NCBI GenBank assembly: GCA_958349055.1
Contig: CATWBO010000008.1
Span: forward strand, 5,544-69,543
Direction: 5' to 3'
DNA: 64,000 bases
DNA from: an uncultured bacterium
GTDB lineage: Bacteria > Actinomycetota > Coriobacteriia > Coriobacteriales > Coriobacteriaceae
Under the pieces are notes generated by a model, which worked only from the letters and a program-made list of their open reading frames with translations, ran no database searches and was not told the origin of the DNA. This document shows positions 8,847-17,741 of this stretch, one piece after another (position 1 is the stretch's first letter; the number at the start of each line of letters is the position of its first letter). Both the position numbers and the translations under genes were made by a program.

Positions 8847-10338
8847 GGCGAAGCCGATCATGATCCAGGGCACCATGTCGAACGCGGGGAAGAGCCTGCT
8901 TGCGGCTGGGCTGTGCCGTGTGCTTTCGCAGGGCGGCCTGCGCGTGACTCCCTTCAAGAGCCAGAACATGGCGCTCAACAGCGGTGTCACGGCCGACGGG
9001 CTCGAGATGGGGCGCGCCCAGATCATGCAGGCCGAGGCGTGCGGCATCGCGCCCGACGTGCGCATGAACCCCATCCTGCTCAAGCCCGAAAGCGACCACC
9101 GAAGCCAGCTCATCGTGGCCGGCAAGGCGCAGGGAGCCTTCGCTGCGAGGGACTACTTCGCGCGAAAGAAGGCGCTCATGCCGCAGATTTTGGAGGCGTT
9201 CGATTCGCTCGCGGAGGAAAACGACGTCATCGTCATCGAGGGCGCCGGCAGCCCCGCCGAAATCAACCTTTCCGAAAACGACATCGTCAACATGGGGCTC
9301 GCGCGCGCCGTGTCCTCCCCCGTGCTGCTCGCGGGCGACATCGACCCAGGCGGGGTGTTTGCCCAGCTCTACGGCACGGTCGCGCTCCTTGCGCCCGAGG
9401 ACCGCGCGCTTTTGCGGGGGCTTGTGGTGAACAAGTTCCGCGGCGATGTGGAAATCCTGCGCCCGGGTTTGGCCCCGCTCGAGAAGATGTGCGGGGTTCC
9501 CGTCGTGGGGGTCGTGCCGTATCTTACGCTCGACCTGGACGACGAGGACTCGCTCGCGCCGCGCCTATCTGCCCGCGAGGCGCGCGGCGTCATCGACGTC
9601 GCCGTCGTGCGTTTTCCGCATCTGTCGAACTTCACCGACTTCGACCCGCTTTCGCGCGTGCCCGGCGTGGGCGTGCGCTACGTTTCCTCGACGACCGATC
9701 TGGGCCGACCCGACCTGGTGGTGCTTCCCGGCTCGAAGACTACGCTCGACGACGCGCGCTGGCTTGCGGCTAGCGGCATCGGAGCCTGTGTACGCGCGCT
9801 TTCGGGCGCGGGCACGCCGGTGCTCGGCATATGCGGAGGCTACCAGCTTTTGGGAGACGAGCTTTCCGACCCGCACGGCAGGGAAGGCGCTGGCACCGCG
9901 CGCGGGCTCGGGCTCATCCCTGCAAGTACGGTGTTCAAGGAGGAAAAGCGCCTCGCCCAGTCGGCACTGCGCATCACAGGCGCCCAAGGCGCGTTCTCGG
10001 TGTGGAACGGCATGACGGCGCGCGGGTACGAGATTCACGACGGCGAAACGACCGTCTCCTGCGCTCCTGCGGGCACGATTGGCGGCAAACCAGAAGGCGC
10101 GGCCTGCGGAAACGTGTTCGGAACCTATCTCCACGGCCTGTTCGACGAACCGGGTGTGGCGCTCGCCCTCGCGCGCTCGCTCGCGCGCATGCGCGGCCTG
10201 CCCGAGAGCGTCGTGGGTGCTGCGGGTGCGGCGTCCGCGGCCGATCATCGTGCGCGCGAGTTTGACCGCCTGGCCGACGTCGTGCGCGGGGCGCTCGACA
10301 TGGAGTATGTCTACCGCATTATCGAGGAGGGCGTATGA
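8839..10338 (+). CDS. cobQ: Cobyric acid synthase
   Basis: Adds amides to side chains b, d, e and g of adenosylcobyrinate diamide, using ATP and glutamine. It has 499 residues. GTMSNAGKS lies near the N-terminus, then FKSQNMALNSGVT, and the amidotransferase nucleophile in GICGGYQLLG. The GTG at 8839 was chosen because AAGGAGGT at 8823-8830 lies eight bases upstream; MIQGTMSN at 8860 would be a shorter alternative. It overlaps the cobO start (ATGA). Confidence 0.95.
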   Translation: MGRAKPIMIQGTMSNAGKSLLAAGLCRVLSQGGLRVTPFKSQNMALNSGVTADGLEMGRAQIMQAEACGIAPDVRMNPILLKPESDHRSQLIVAGKAQGAFAARDYFARKKALMPQILEAFDSLAEENDVIVIEGAGSPAEINLSENDIVNMGLARAVSSPVLLAGDIDPGGVFAQLYGTVALLAPEDRALLRGLVVNKFRGDVEILRPGLAPLEKMCGVPVVGVVPYLTLDLDDEDSLAPRLSAREARGVIDVAVVRFPHLSNFTDFDPLSRVPGVGVRYVSSTTDLGRPDLVVLPGSKTTLDDARWLAASGIGACVRALSGAGTPVLGICGGYQLLGDELSDPHGREGAGTARGLGLIPASTVFKEEKRLAQSALRITGAQGAFSVWNGMTARGYEIHDGETTVSCAPAGTIGGKPEGAACGNVFGTYLHGLFDEPGVALALARSLARMRGLPESVVGAAGAASAADHRAREFDRLADVVRGALDMEYVYRIIEEGV

Positions 10339-10850
10339 TCCACGTGTATCATGGCGACGGCAAAGGCAAGACCACGGCGGCGATGGGCCTCGCCCTTCGC
10401 ATGCTCGCTGCAGGCCGCCGCGTCGTCGTCGTGCAGTTCCTGAAAGACGGCGAAAGCGGGGAGGTGCGACTGCTCGCCGAGCATTTCGGCGTGCCCGTGT
10501 TCGCGGGGAAGGCGTCGGACAAGTTTACCTGGTCGATGACGTCGGAAGAACTTGCCGCGACGTGCGAGCTGCACGATGGGAACCTCGCTTCCGCGCTCGC
10601 CGAGCTCGAGGGCGCTCAGGAGGGGCTGCTCGTGCTCGACGAGGCGCTCGATGCGCTTTCGAAGGGGCTTGTCGACGAGGCGCTCGTGGACCGCGCGCTC
10701 GATATATCCGCGCGCGGCGTCGAAGTAGCGCTCACCGGGCGCGCGCCTTCCCGCAAGATCGTGGAGAAGGCCGACTACATAACCGAGATGCGGTGCGAGA
10801 AACACCCCTACGCTCAGGGGATATGTGCAAGGGAAGGAGTGGAGTACTAG
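10335..10850 (+). CDS. cobO: Cob(I)yrinic acid a,c-diamide adenosyltransferase (CobO/BtuR type)
   Basis: Transfers the adenosyl group of ATP to the corrinoid cobalt. The 171-residue protein has the family P-loop GDGKGKTTAAMGLALR right at the N-terminus, then VVVVQFLKDG and LLVLDEALDAL. It lies directly before cbiC with no gap (stop at 10850, next ATG at 10851). Confidence 0.95.
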   Translation: MIHVYHGDGKGKTTAAMGLALRMLAAGRRVVVVQFLKDGESGEVRLLAEHFGVPVFAGKASDKFTWSMTSEELAATCELHDGNLASALAELEGAQEGLLVLDEALDALSKGLVDEALVDRALDISARGVEVALTGRAPSRKIVEKADYITEMRCEKHPYAQGICAREGVEY

Positions 10851-11492
10851 ATGGATTCCAAGGAGATGGCGCCCGGCGACATCGAGCGGCGCAGCTTCGA
10901 GATCATCACCGAAGAGCTCGGCGGCCGCACGTTCCCGCCGCTCGAAGAGCCCGTCGTGAAGCGCGTCATCCACACCACTGCCGACTTCTCGTACGCCGAT
11001 TCCCTCGTGTTCACCCATGACGCCGCGCACTGTGCGCTCGACGCACTGCGCGCAGGGGCCACGGTGCTCACCGACACGAACATGGCGCTCGCAGGCATAA
11101 GCAAGCCCGCGCTCGCGAAGCTCGGCTGCAAGGCCGTGTGCTACATGGCCGACTCTGATGTTGCCGCGGCTGCGCGCGCCGCGGGCACGACTCGCGCCGT
11201 TGCGAGTATGGACAAAGCTTGCCGCATCGAGGGTCCGCTTATCGTGGCCGTCGGCAACGCTCCCACAGCACTTCTGCGCCTCGCTGAGCTCATGGACGCG
11301 GGGAAGATCGCGCCCGCGCTCGTCGTTGGGGTGCCGGTCGGGTTTGTGAACGTGGTCGAGGCGAAAGAGGAGTTACTCGCGCGACGCGTGCCGGCCATCG
11401 TCGCGAGGGGTCGCAAGGGCGGCTCGACCGTGGCGGCCGCCATTATGAACGCGCTGCTCTACCAGATCACGCGCCCAGGCGGCCCGAAGTGA
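10851..11492 (+). CDS. cbiC: Precorrin-8X / cobalt-precorrin-8 methylmutase
   Basis: Moves the methyl group from C11 to C12 to give (hydrogeno)cobyrinate. At 213 residues it has the family length. It shows RRSFEIITEE near the start, RVIHTTADFSYADSL with the catalytic histidine, and the VGVPVGFVNVVEAKE block near the C-terminus. CobH is the aerobic name. The upstream gene ends immediately before its ATG, and the downstream cobK starts with a GTGA overlap at its stop. Confidence 0.95.
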   Translation: MDSKEMAPGDIERRSFEIITEELGGRTFPPLEEPVVKRVIHTTADFSYADSLVFTHDAAHCALDALRAGATVLTDTNMALAGISKPALAKLGCKAVCYMADSDVAAAARAAGTTRAVASMDKACRIEGPLIVAVGNAPTALLRLAELMDAGKIAPALVVGVPVGFVNVVEAKEELLARRVPAIVARGRKGGSTVAAAIMNALLYQITRPGGPK

Positions 11493-12262
11493 CGGCGCCC
11501 GCATCCGCGCCGGCGCTGCGCATCTTCGCAGGCACCACCGAGGGCCGCCTTCTGTGCGAATGGGCGAGCGGGGCGGGCATCCCCGCCCGTGCCTATGCGG
11601 CAACCGAGTACGGAGGCGAGCTTTTGGGCGAGCTTCCAGGCATCGAGGTGCATGCGGGCAGGCTCGACGAGGCTGACATGGAGCGCGAGCTTTCCGGCGC
11701 ACGCATCGTTGTCGATGCTACGCACCCCTTCGCTACGCTCGCAAGCGGCAATATCCGGGCCGCTTCGCTCGCCGTGGGTGCACGATGCCTGCGCCTTGCG
11801 CGCCCGGTCGAGGCGCTGCCCAAAGGCGTCGTGTCGGTCGCGTCGATCGCCTGCGCGGCGCGCTTTCTCTCCGAGAACCCGGGTCGCGCGCTTCTCACGA
11901 CGGGGAGCAAGGAGCTTGCTCCCTACACGAGCGTCGCCGATTTCGCGGAGCGCTTCTTCGTGCGTGTGCTCCCGCTGCCCGGTGCTATAACGAAGTGCAT
12001 CGACGCGGGGTTTTCGCCGTCGCACGTCATCGGCATGCAGGGGCCCTTCACCCGCGAGCTCAACGAGGCGATGCTTCGGCAGGTGGGCGCCCAGTGGCTT
12101 GTGACTAAGGACTCGGGAACCGTAGGCGGCACGGCCGAGAAGCTCGCCGCCGCGTGCGACGTGGGAGCGCGCTGCATCGTGGTCGCCCGTCCCGCCGAGG
12201 GAGGCGGGGCCCTTTCGCTTCGGGAAGTGGAAGACGTGCTCTTACGGGAGCTCGTGCGCTAG
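11489..12262 (+). CDS. cobK: Precorrin-6A reductase
   Basis: NAD(P)H-dependent reduction of the corrin macrocycle at precorrin-6A (cobalt-precorrin-6A for CbiJ). The 257-residue protein has LRIFAGTTEGRLLCEW at the N-terminus, VVDATHPFA in the middle, LTTGSKEL, and IGMQGPFTRELNEAMLRQ, all typical. GTG start overlaps the cbiC stop. This is the last gene of the B12 run. No clear U-tract terminator follows; instead the sequence passes into a transposase remnant and a palindromic repeat. Confidence 0.92.
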   Translation: MTAPASAPALRIFAGTTEGRLLCEWASGAGIPARAYAATEYGGELLGELPGIEVHAGRLDEADMERELSGARIVVDATHPFATLASGNIRAASLAVGARCLRLARPVEALPKGVVSVASIACAARFLSENPGRALLTTGSKELAPYTSVADFAERFFVRVLPLPGAITKCIDAGFSPSHVIGMQGPFTRELNEAMLRQVGAQWLVTKDSGTVGGTAEKLAAACDVGARCIVVARPAEGGGALSLREVEDVLLRELVR

Positions 12263-12296
12263 GCGCTCGCCGCGTCTGCGCGCCCTCCCACTCGCG

Positions 12297-12390
12297 AGGA
12301 GGAACGCCCCGAGCAAGCTCGACCCGTACAAGCCCGTCGTCCATCAATAGCTCGAGGACGACGCCCAGAACTGGCGCAAACAGCCCTTCA
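12297..12390 (+). pseudogene. Remnant of an IS21-type transposase (istA)
   Basis: Read on the + strand, this stretch encodes APSKLDPYKPVVHQ, a stop, then LEDDAQNWRKQPFN. This resembles the conserved IstA segment ahead of the integrase core, usually of the form SKLDPYKPxIxxxLxxD...W.KQRHTA. A stop codon interrupts it and neither end continues, so only about 30 codons of the gene survive. It sits between the end of the B12 cluster and a palindromic repeat. The match is from memory of the family. Confidence 0.6.
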
Positions 12391-12391
12391 A

Positions 12392-12452
12392 TAAGTTGCG
12401 GTAAAATAGTGTCTGTTGGCAGCATAAACAGGAACTATTTCACCGCAATTTA
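12392..12452. repeat. Palindromic intergenic repeat, family A copy 1
   Basis: The arms AAGTTGCGGTAAAATAGT (12393-12410) and ACTATTTCACCGCAATTT (12434-12451) pair over 18 positions with two mismatches. An inner CTGTT/AACAG stem extends the hairpin. Two closely related copies lie at 14108 and 30454. This copy directly follows the istA remnant and is the most diverged. Confidence 0.85.
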
Positions 12453-12571
12453 AGAGGTTTTGGAAGATATAGAAGGCGCGAGGCCACGAGGACTAAAACG
12501 TGGGCAACCGCCGTCATTTGCAAAAGCGTTATCGGGCCCAATCACTTTCTCTTTAGCTTGCGGCCCGGTTG

Positions 12572-13972
12572 TTAAAAAATATTCATGTCGCTGTCGGCCA
12601 TGCCCTGCGTCTCGTCCGCATGGCGTTTGGTGTAGAGCGGATCGTCGGGATCGTTCCAAATGCGATCGGCCACGGGCGACCATGCCTCGGCTGCTGCCTT
12701 GGTCTTGTCGCGCAGCTGCTCGGGCGACTCCTTCTCGATAAGGTCGGTGCTGTGGGCGCCGCTCTCGGCGACCAGCTTGGGCAGGATGTCGGGATTCTCG
12801 AGCATGGGGCACGGCTTGAGATAGTTGTCGTTAAACGGCATGTTCTCGTAGTACTTCATAAACAGGGGAGAGCGCAGCGCATCGAGCAGGCTCATATCGT
12901 GGATGTTGGCGTTGGAGTAGTGGATGAACACACACGGCTCCACGTCGCCCGCGGCGTTAATGTGCAGGTAGCGACGGCCGCCGGCGATGCAGCCGCCAAC
13001 GTACTCGCCATCGTTTTGGAAGTCGAGGGTAAACAGCGGCTTCTTCTCACGCATCTCGCGGATAAAGTGGTACATGTGCTCACGCTGCTCGGGCGTGGGC
13101 ATGAGCTCGGATGTCGCGTTGCGGCCGACCGGCATAAAGTGGAAGTACCAGCAGAAGAGTGCGCCCTCGCTGATCATCCAATCCATGTTCTCCTCAGTGG
13201 CAACTGTGTCGGCGTTGGCGCTGGTCCAGCAGGTGGAGATGCCAAAGGGCAGGTTGCGCTCACGCAGGAGCTTCATGGCGTGCTCGATCTTGGCATAGGT
13301 GCCCTTGCCGCGGCGGGCGTCGGTGGTGTGCTCGTTGCCCTCGGCGCTGATGGCGGGCACAAAGTTGGCCACGCGGATCATATCGTCACAGAAGGCCTCG
13401 TCGATGAGCGTGGAGTTGGTGAAGCACAGGAACGCGCAGTCCTGGTGCTTCTCGCAAATCTTGATGAGGTCGTGCTTGCGGACGAGCGGCTCGCCGCCGG
13501 TGTAGATGTAGATGTGGGTGCCCAGGGCCTTGCCCTGCGTGACGATGGAGTCGATGTCGTCGAACGACAAATTTTGCTTGTAGCCGTACTCGGCGGCCCA
13601 GCAGCCCGTGCAATGCAGGTTGCAAGCGCTCGTGGGGTCCAGCAGAATGGCCCACGGAATGTTGCACTGATACTTCTCGCGGCTCTTTTCCTGCTCTGGC
13701 CAGGCCAGCAGGTTGCCATCGACGATGAGGGTCTTGAGCAGCCTCGAGCGCATCTCGGGGTTGAGGTCGAAGATCTTCATTATGAGGTCGTACCAGTTAC
13801 CACGGCTCTTGATGACGTTGGTAAAGGCGGCGCGCTGCGAAGGAAATACCTTGTCGGGGACCAACTTGTTGATGAGGTCCATGATCTTGTCGATGTTTTC
13901 TTGCGGGTTGCTGTCCAGGTAGTCAATGAGTTTGTTGAGCGCGGCGCGCTCGGCGGACTGTGTAAGCGACAT
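12572..13972 (-). CDS. Radical SAM protein of unknown substrate
   Basis: A 466-residue radical SAM enzyme. The 4Fe-4S cluster motif CNLHCTGC uses C117, C121 and C124, and GGEP follows at 159-162. About 110 residues precede the core domain, including a helical N-terminus. The C-terminal part has CIAGGRRYLHINAAGDVEPC, followed later by a PCPML cysteine, reminiscent of the SPASM-like auxiliary regions of anaerobic sulfatase-maturase relatives but with too few cysteines to be sure. It stands alone, with no obvious substrate peptide or partner beside it. Substrate cannot be assigned. Confidence 0.85.
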   Translation of the reverse strand: MSLTQSAERAALNKLIDYLDSNPQENIDKIMDLINKLVPDKVFPSQRAAFTNVIKSRGNWYDLIMKIFDLNPEMRSRLLKTLIVDGNLLAWPEQEKSREKYQCNIPWAILLDPTSACNLHCTGCWAAEYGYKQNLSFDDIDSIVTQGKALGTHIYIYTGGEPLVRKHDLIKICEKHQDCAFLCFTNSTLIDEAFCDDMIRVANFVPAISAEGNEHTTDARRGKGTYAKIEHAMKLLRERNLPFGISTCWTSANADTVATEENMDWMISEGALFCWYFHFMPVGRNATSELMPTPEQREHMYHFIREMREKKPLFTLDFQNDGEYVGGCIAGGRRYLHINAAGDVEPCVFIHYSNANIHDMSLLDALRSPLFMKYYENMPFNDNYLKPCPMLENPDILPKLVAESGAHSTDLIEKESPEQLRDKTKAAAEAWSPVADRIWNDPDDPLYTKRHADETQGMADSDMNIF

Positions 13973-14107
13973 GGGTAATTCCTTTCACGTGTGCTTGCTG
14001 TAGGATATTACCCAAATGTGGAATAAACAGCGTGTAAAGATTGCCGAATGTGTCTATTCAACGAAGCAATTTGATTTGGGGAGTTCCAGTTGCGCTTACT
14101 GCTTATG

Positions 14108-14174
14108 AGTTGCGGTGAAATAGGGACTGAATAGGCCTTTTAACAGCCTAAACAGTCCCTATTTCACCGCAACT
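14108..14174. repeat. Palindromic intergenic repeat, family A copy 2
   Basis: The arm AGTTGCGGTGAAATAGGGAC plus TG (14108-14129) pairs perfectly over 22 bases with 14153-14174. An inner TAGGC/GCCTA stem is also present. It is the best-preserved copy of family A. It lies in the gap between the radical SAM gene and the end of the ABC exporter operon, 14 bases from the permease stop codon. Confidence 0.9.
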
Positions 14175-14188
14175 TATGAGGGGATGGG

Positions 14189-15403
14189 TTATTGGTACCT
14201 CAGGCACTCCACGGGGTCGAGCTTTGCCGCGCGGCGAGCGGGGTAGAAGCCAAAGATTACGCCGATGCCGACGGAGACACCGAAGGCCAGCAGCACCGTG
14301 GCGATTGAAAAGCTCGGTGTGATTTGCCCGCTGGCACCGAGTTCGCTGAGAACCCCTGATCCTGCGGCAAACATCGCAAGGCCCCAGGCCAGCAGATAGC
14401 CAATCAGGACACCCAGTAGGCCACCGGTGACGCACAGCGCCGAGGACTCGGCCAAAAATTGCGCGGTGATATCGCGACGACTGGCGCCCAGGGCACGGCG
14501 AATACCGATCTCGCGGATGCGCTCAGTCACGTTGGTTAGCATCATATTCATAATGCCGATACCGCCGACAAGCAGAGAGATACTGGCGACAGCGCCCATG
14601 ATGAGAGAGAATGCGCCCATAAAGGAGTTGAGTGCATCGATGGCGCTTTTCATGGAGGTCGCCGATACACTGTCGTACTCATCGTCCTCCGAGATGCCCT
14701 TCATCGCGCGCACCTTGGACTCGATGTTTTTGCAGAGCTCATCCATGTCCGTGCCCTCGGCGGCAAGTGCCGTCACGCTGGGGAATGAAGGATTCTCGTC
14801 GCCAAACAGCCCGGATATGGTTTCGCGTGGCATATACAGCGAGAGCGAGCCCATGGAGTCGCTGCCGCCATCAATCACGCCTACAATCTGAACCTCGCCG
14901 TTGGACACCTTGATGGTTTTCCCCAGCGCATCCTGCTCGTTGCCGTAAAGCTGATCGGCGCCGCCGCGGCTGATGAGCGCCACGCGCGAGCCTGATTGAG
15001 ACTCGGCCTGGGAATAGACACGTCCCGCAACGAGCTTGCTGGCACCCACGGCGTCGAGCATGTCGCTATCGACGCCCTGCGCCATGACGGTATAGCTTTT
15101 ATCGCCAGACTTGTACTCGGTATACGCGCTGTCGACAATGCCGATCTGCTCTATCTGCGGCACCAGTTTTTGAAGCTTCTCGACGTCCGAATCGGTGAGT
15201 TCTTGGGACGAATAGATCTGAACCATACGAGCTGCGTTGAGCCCCAGGCTGTTGACCAAGCTGTTTTGGATGCCGCCGATGAGCGAAGTCATGGCAATGA
15301 CCGAGGCGATGCCGATGACAATGCCCAGGATGGTGAGCAGGCTGCGTCCTTTGTTGGCCTCGAGCGAGTGAAGGGCTTCCTGGATGAGATCGCGGGCGCT
15401 CAT
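14189..15403 (-). CDS. MacB-type ABC transporter permease
   Basis: A 404-residue FtsX/MacB-like permease. An N-terminal transmembrane segment after SLLTILGIVIGIASVIAM is followed by a large extracytoplasmic domain (about 45-260), then three transmembrane segments with the ERIREIGIRRALGASRRDI coupling motif. It is the third gene of an operon with an adaptor and an ATPase, and its ATG overlaps the ATPase stop. Such tripartite sets in Gram-positive bacteria export peptides, lipids or antibiotics. The substrate is unknown. Confidence 0.92.
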   Translation of the reverse strand: MSARDLIQEALHSLEANKGRSLLTILGIVIGIASVIAMTSLIGGIQNSLVNSLGLNAARMVQIYSSQELTDSDVEKLQKLVPQIEQIGIVDSAYTEYKSGDKSYTVMAQGVDSDMLDAVGASKLVAGRVYSQAESQSGSRVALISRGGADQLYGNEQDALGKTIKVSNGEVQIVGVIDGGSDSMGSLSLYMPRETISGLFGDENPSFPSVTALAAEGTDMDELCKNIESKVRAMKGISEDDEYDSVSATSMKSAIDALNSFMGAFSLIMGAVASISLLVGGIGIMNMMLTNVTERIREIGIRRALGASRRDITAQFLAESSALCVTGGLLGVLIGYLLAWGLAMFAAGSGVLSELGASGQITPSFSIATVLLAFGVSVGIGVIFGFYPARRAAKLDPVECLRYQ

Positions 15404-16173
15404 GCCATCACTCCTTTCGGCGGGTTGGCGGAGGCGGAAATCATGGGCAGGCTATCTACGGCGCTGCTCAGGGTCCGCGGTGCATGTGGAATATACGCGC
15501 CGTCGTGGATGCGGCCGTCGCGAATGGTCACGGCGCGGTCGGCCTCGGCGGCGATTCCGGGGTCGTGCGTGATGAGTATGATGGTCTTCCCGCGCTCCTT
15601 GAGCTTGTGGAAGGTTTCCATGACGAGCGCTCCGGTGGCGGAGTCCAGGTTTCCCGTCGGCTCGTCAGCCAAAATGATGGGCGGATCGTTGACGAGGGCA
15701 CGTGCGATGGCGACACGCTGCATCTGGCCGCCCGAGAGCTCGGATATGCGGTGGTCCCAGTGATCTACGGGCAGCGTGACGGCCTGCAGCGCGTGCACGG
15801 CGCGCATTTCGCGCTGGCTACGGGGCACGTTGGTGTAGGCCAGCGGCAGCATGACGTTTTCGATAACCGACAGGCGCGGCAGCAGGTTGAAGCTCTGAAA
15901 GACAAAGCCGATGCTCAGGGCGCGGACTTCGGTGAGCTCGTCATCATCGAGCTCGGCCACGTTGAGCCCTTGCAGGTAGTAGTCGCCCGCCGTCGGCTTA
16001 TCCAGGCAACCTAGGATGTTCATGAGCGTTGACTTGCCCGAGCCCGAGGGGCCGGTAATGGCGACGAACTCGCCGGGATCTACCGCCAGGCTCACGTTGT
16101 GCAGGATATGGGCGCAGCCAGCCTCGCTATCAAAGATGCGGTGCACGTTGCGAATGTCGATGACGGGACGCAT
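15400..16173 (-). CDS. ABC transporter ATP-binding protein (MacB/LolD type)
   Basis: A 257-residue cytoplasmic ATPase that pairs with the FtsX-like permease. Walker A is GPSGSGKST, the signature is LSGGQMQRVAIARAL and Walker B is IILADEP. A short C-terminal extension follows the nucleotide-binding domain. Start codon and adaptor stop share one base (TAATG at 16171-16175), and its end overlaps the permease start by 4 bases, so the three are translated together. Confidence 0.94.
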   Translation of the reverse strand: MRPVIDIRNVHRIFDSEAGCAHILHNVSLAVDPGEFVAITGPSGSGKSTLMNILGCLDKPTAGDYYLQGLNVAELDDDELTEVRALSIGFVFQSFNLLPRLSVIENVMLPLAYTNVPRSQREMRAVHALQAVTLPVDHWDHRISELSGGQMQRVAIARALVNDPPIILADEPTGNLDSATGALVMETFHKLKERGKTIILITHDPGIAAEADRAVTIRDGRIHDGAYIPHAPRTLSSAVDSLPMISASANPPKGVMA

Positions 16174-17609
16174 TACATACCCTCGTCGGCAGACATGTTG
16201 CCCGAATCCGCGCTGTAGCCGCCGTCAGCCGCCGCGTCCGCTCCGGTGTCCATGACGAGGGTGTCGCCATCGCGCAGTTTGGTGACCGGCACGTTAGGGT
16301 TGATTTCGTTGCCCTGGTCGTCGTGCTTGACCTGTGTCTTGCCGACTACGGCTTCGTTGTCGTTTTGCGTCACGACGGTCACCTTCACGCGATGGGTTTG
16401 CTTGCCCTCGTCATCGGTTGCCACGTTGACGTAATAGTGTTCGCCGTCTTCGGTCATGAGCGCCATCGTCGGCACCATCACAACGTCGTCGAGCTGCTCG
16501 GTCACCACCGATACCTCGGCCGTCATTCCCGGCTTCAGGCGCGTGTCGGGCGCTTCGATGAGGATGTCGACGTTAAAGGTTACGCTCCCGCCGCCACCGT
16601 TGGCGGTGTCGGAGTTTGCCACCGAGGCGATGGCCGTGACGGTGCCTTGGCTCACAATGTCGGGAAACGCGGGATAGGTCACGTTGGCGCTCTGGCCCAC
16701 GGCGATCTTGGCGATATCCTTTTCGCCCACCTGAACCGTTACCTTCATCTTGGTGAGGTCGGCGATCTGCATGCACTGCTTGCCGCCGCTCGTATCGCTT
16801 TCGCCCATGATCATGCCGCCTGTTACCGTGGCGCCCACCTTGGCGTTAAGCTCCACGATGCTGCCCGAGCTCGGCGCCGTAACCGTGCGCCCGGCGGCCT
16901 TGGCGTTCGCCTGATCGAGGTTTGCCTGGGCCGATGCGAGGCTGCGCTGTGCGGCCGATACGGCGTTCGTGTTCGCTGATGCGGCGGAGATGCCAGCCGC
17001 TGCGGAAGCTCCATCGATGTCCGTCGTTGGGGTGGCCTGCGCGGCAGCTGCGGCTTTCTGCGCGTTGGCGAGGTCTTCCTGAGCGGCTGCAACTGCACGC
17101 TGCGCCTCGGCAACGTTGCGATCGAGCTCGTCGTTTTTAATGGTCATAAGTACGTCGCCCTCGTTGACGGATTGGCCTGCCTGCACGTTGATCGAATCGA
17201 CTGTGCCGTCGACAGAAGGGGAGACCACTGAGGACGAAATGGGTTTGAGCTGGCCTTTCGCCTCGACCGTTGTGGTAAACGTGCCCTCGGTCACCATGTC
17301 GGTCACGGGCCCGTTAGCGCCCTGTGGCTGCGCATTGATAACAAGGGTTGCGACAATGGCAATGAGCGCGATGGCGCAAACGACACCGGCGGCAATGCCG
17401 CGGCGAATCAGCTTTTTGCGTCGACGTTCGGCACGTTTTGCCTTGAGCTTGGCATATGCCTCTTCATCGGAAATCTCGGCCGTATCGTTCGTGCGTTCGT
17501 TCTCCTTGTCGGCATGTACGTCTGTGATCAGAGGAAATGTTTCGGTAGCACCTTCGGGCATGTGATCGGAATCATCTGGACCCGGGGTGATCGTGGGGAC
17601 ATTCGGCAT
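16173..17609 (-). CDS. Membrane fusion/adaptor protein of the MacB-like exporter (HlyD family)
   Basis: A 478-residue protein anchored by one N-terminal transmembrane helix near residues 70-90, preceded by an acidic then basic cytoplasmic segment. The extracytoplasmic part has a split lipoyl-like domain, VDGTVDSINVQAGQSVNEGDV and APSSGSIVELNAKVGATV, separated by an Ala/Gln-rich coiled coil (about 185-260). The beta-barrel part with VVMVPTMALM follows. The start MPNVPTI at 17609 was chosen because AAAGGAG lies just upstream; a longer frame to 17672 lacks a ribosome site. First gene of the exporter operon. Confidence 0.9.
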   Translation of the reverse strand: MPNVPTITPGPDDSDHMPEGATETFPLITDVHADKENERTNDTAEISDEEAYAKLKAKRAERRRKKLIRRGIAAGVVCAIALIAIVATLVINAQPQGANGPVTDMVTEGTFTTTVEAKGQLKPISSSVVSPSVDGTVDSINVQAGQSVNEGDVLMTIKNDELDRNVAEAQRAVAAAQEDLANAQKAAAAAQATPTTDIDGASAAAGISAASANTNAVSAAQRSLASAQANLDQANAKAAGRTVTAPSSGSIVELNAKVGATVTGGMIMGESDTSGGKQCMQIADLTKMKVTVQVGEKDIAKIAVGQSANVTYPAFPDIVSQGTVTAIASVANSDTANGGGGSVTFNVDILIEAPDTRLKPGMTAEVSVVTEQLDDVVMVPTMALMTEDGEHYYVNVATDDEGKQTHRVKVTVVTQNDNEAVVGKTQVKHDDQGNEINPNVPVTKLRDGDTLVMDTGADAAADGGYSADSGNMSADEGM

Positions 17610-17741
17610 AGCGTCTCCTTTATAGAAAGAACCTCGATAAGTATATGCGCCCACCGGCTGGGGCGGGCGCATAGGACGGTTTCTTTCGGAACTGTTAGAT
17701 TGGTCGTAGCGGTTCCACGTTGTATGAATGTGCGCGTTGCA

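Noticed and set aside
12569..13978. Long + strand frame opposite the radical SAM gene
   Set aside because: Its valine/histidine-rich translation is the mirror image of the real gene. The - strand frame has the radical SAM cysteine motif and a proper start.
12392..14174. The two family A palindromes as terminal inverted repeats of an insertion sequence carrying the radical SAM gene
   Set aside because: Each is itself a complete hairpin rather than one half of a pair, a third copy lies 16 kb away, and there is no transposase between them.
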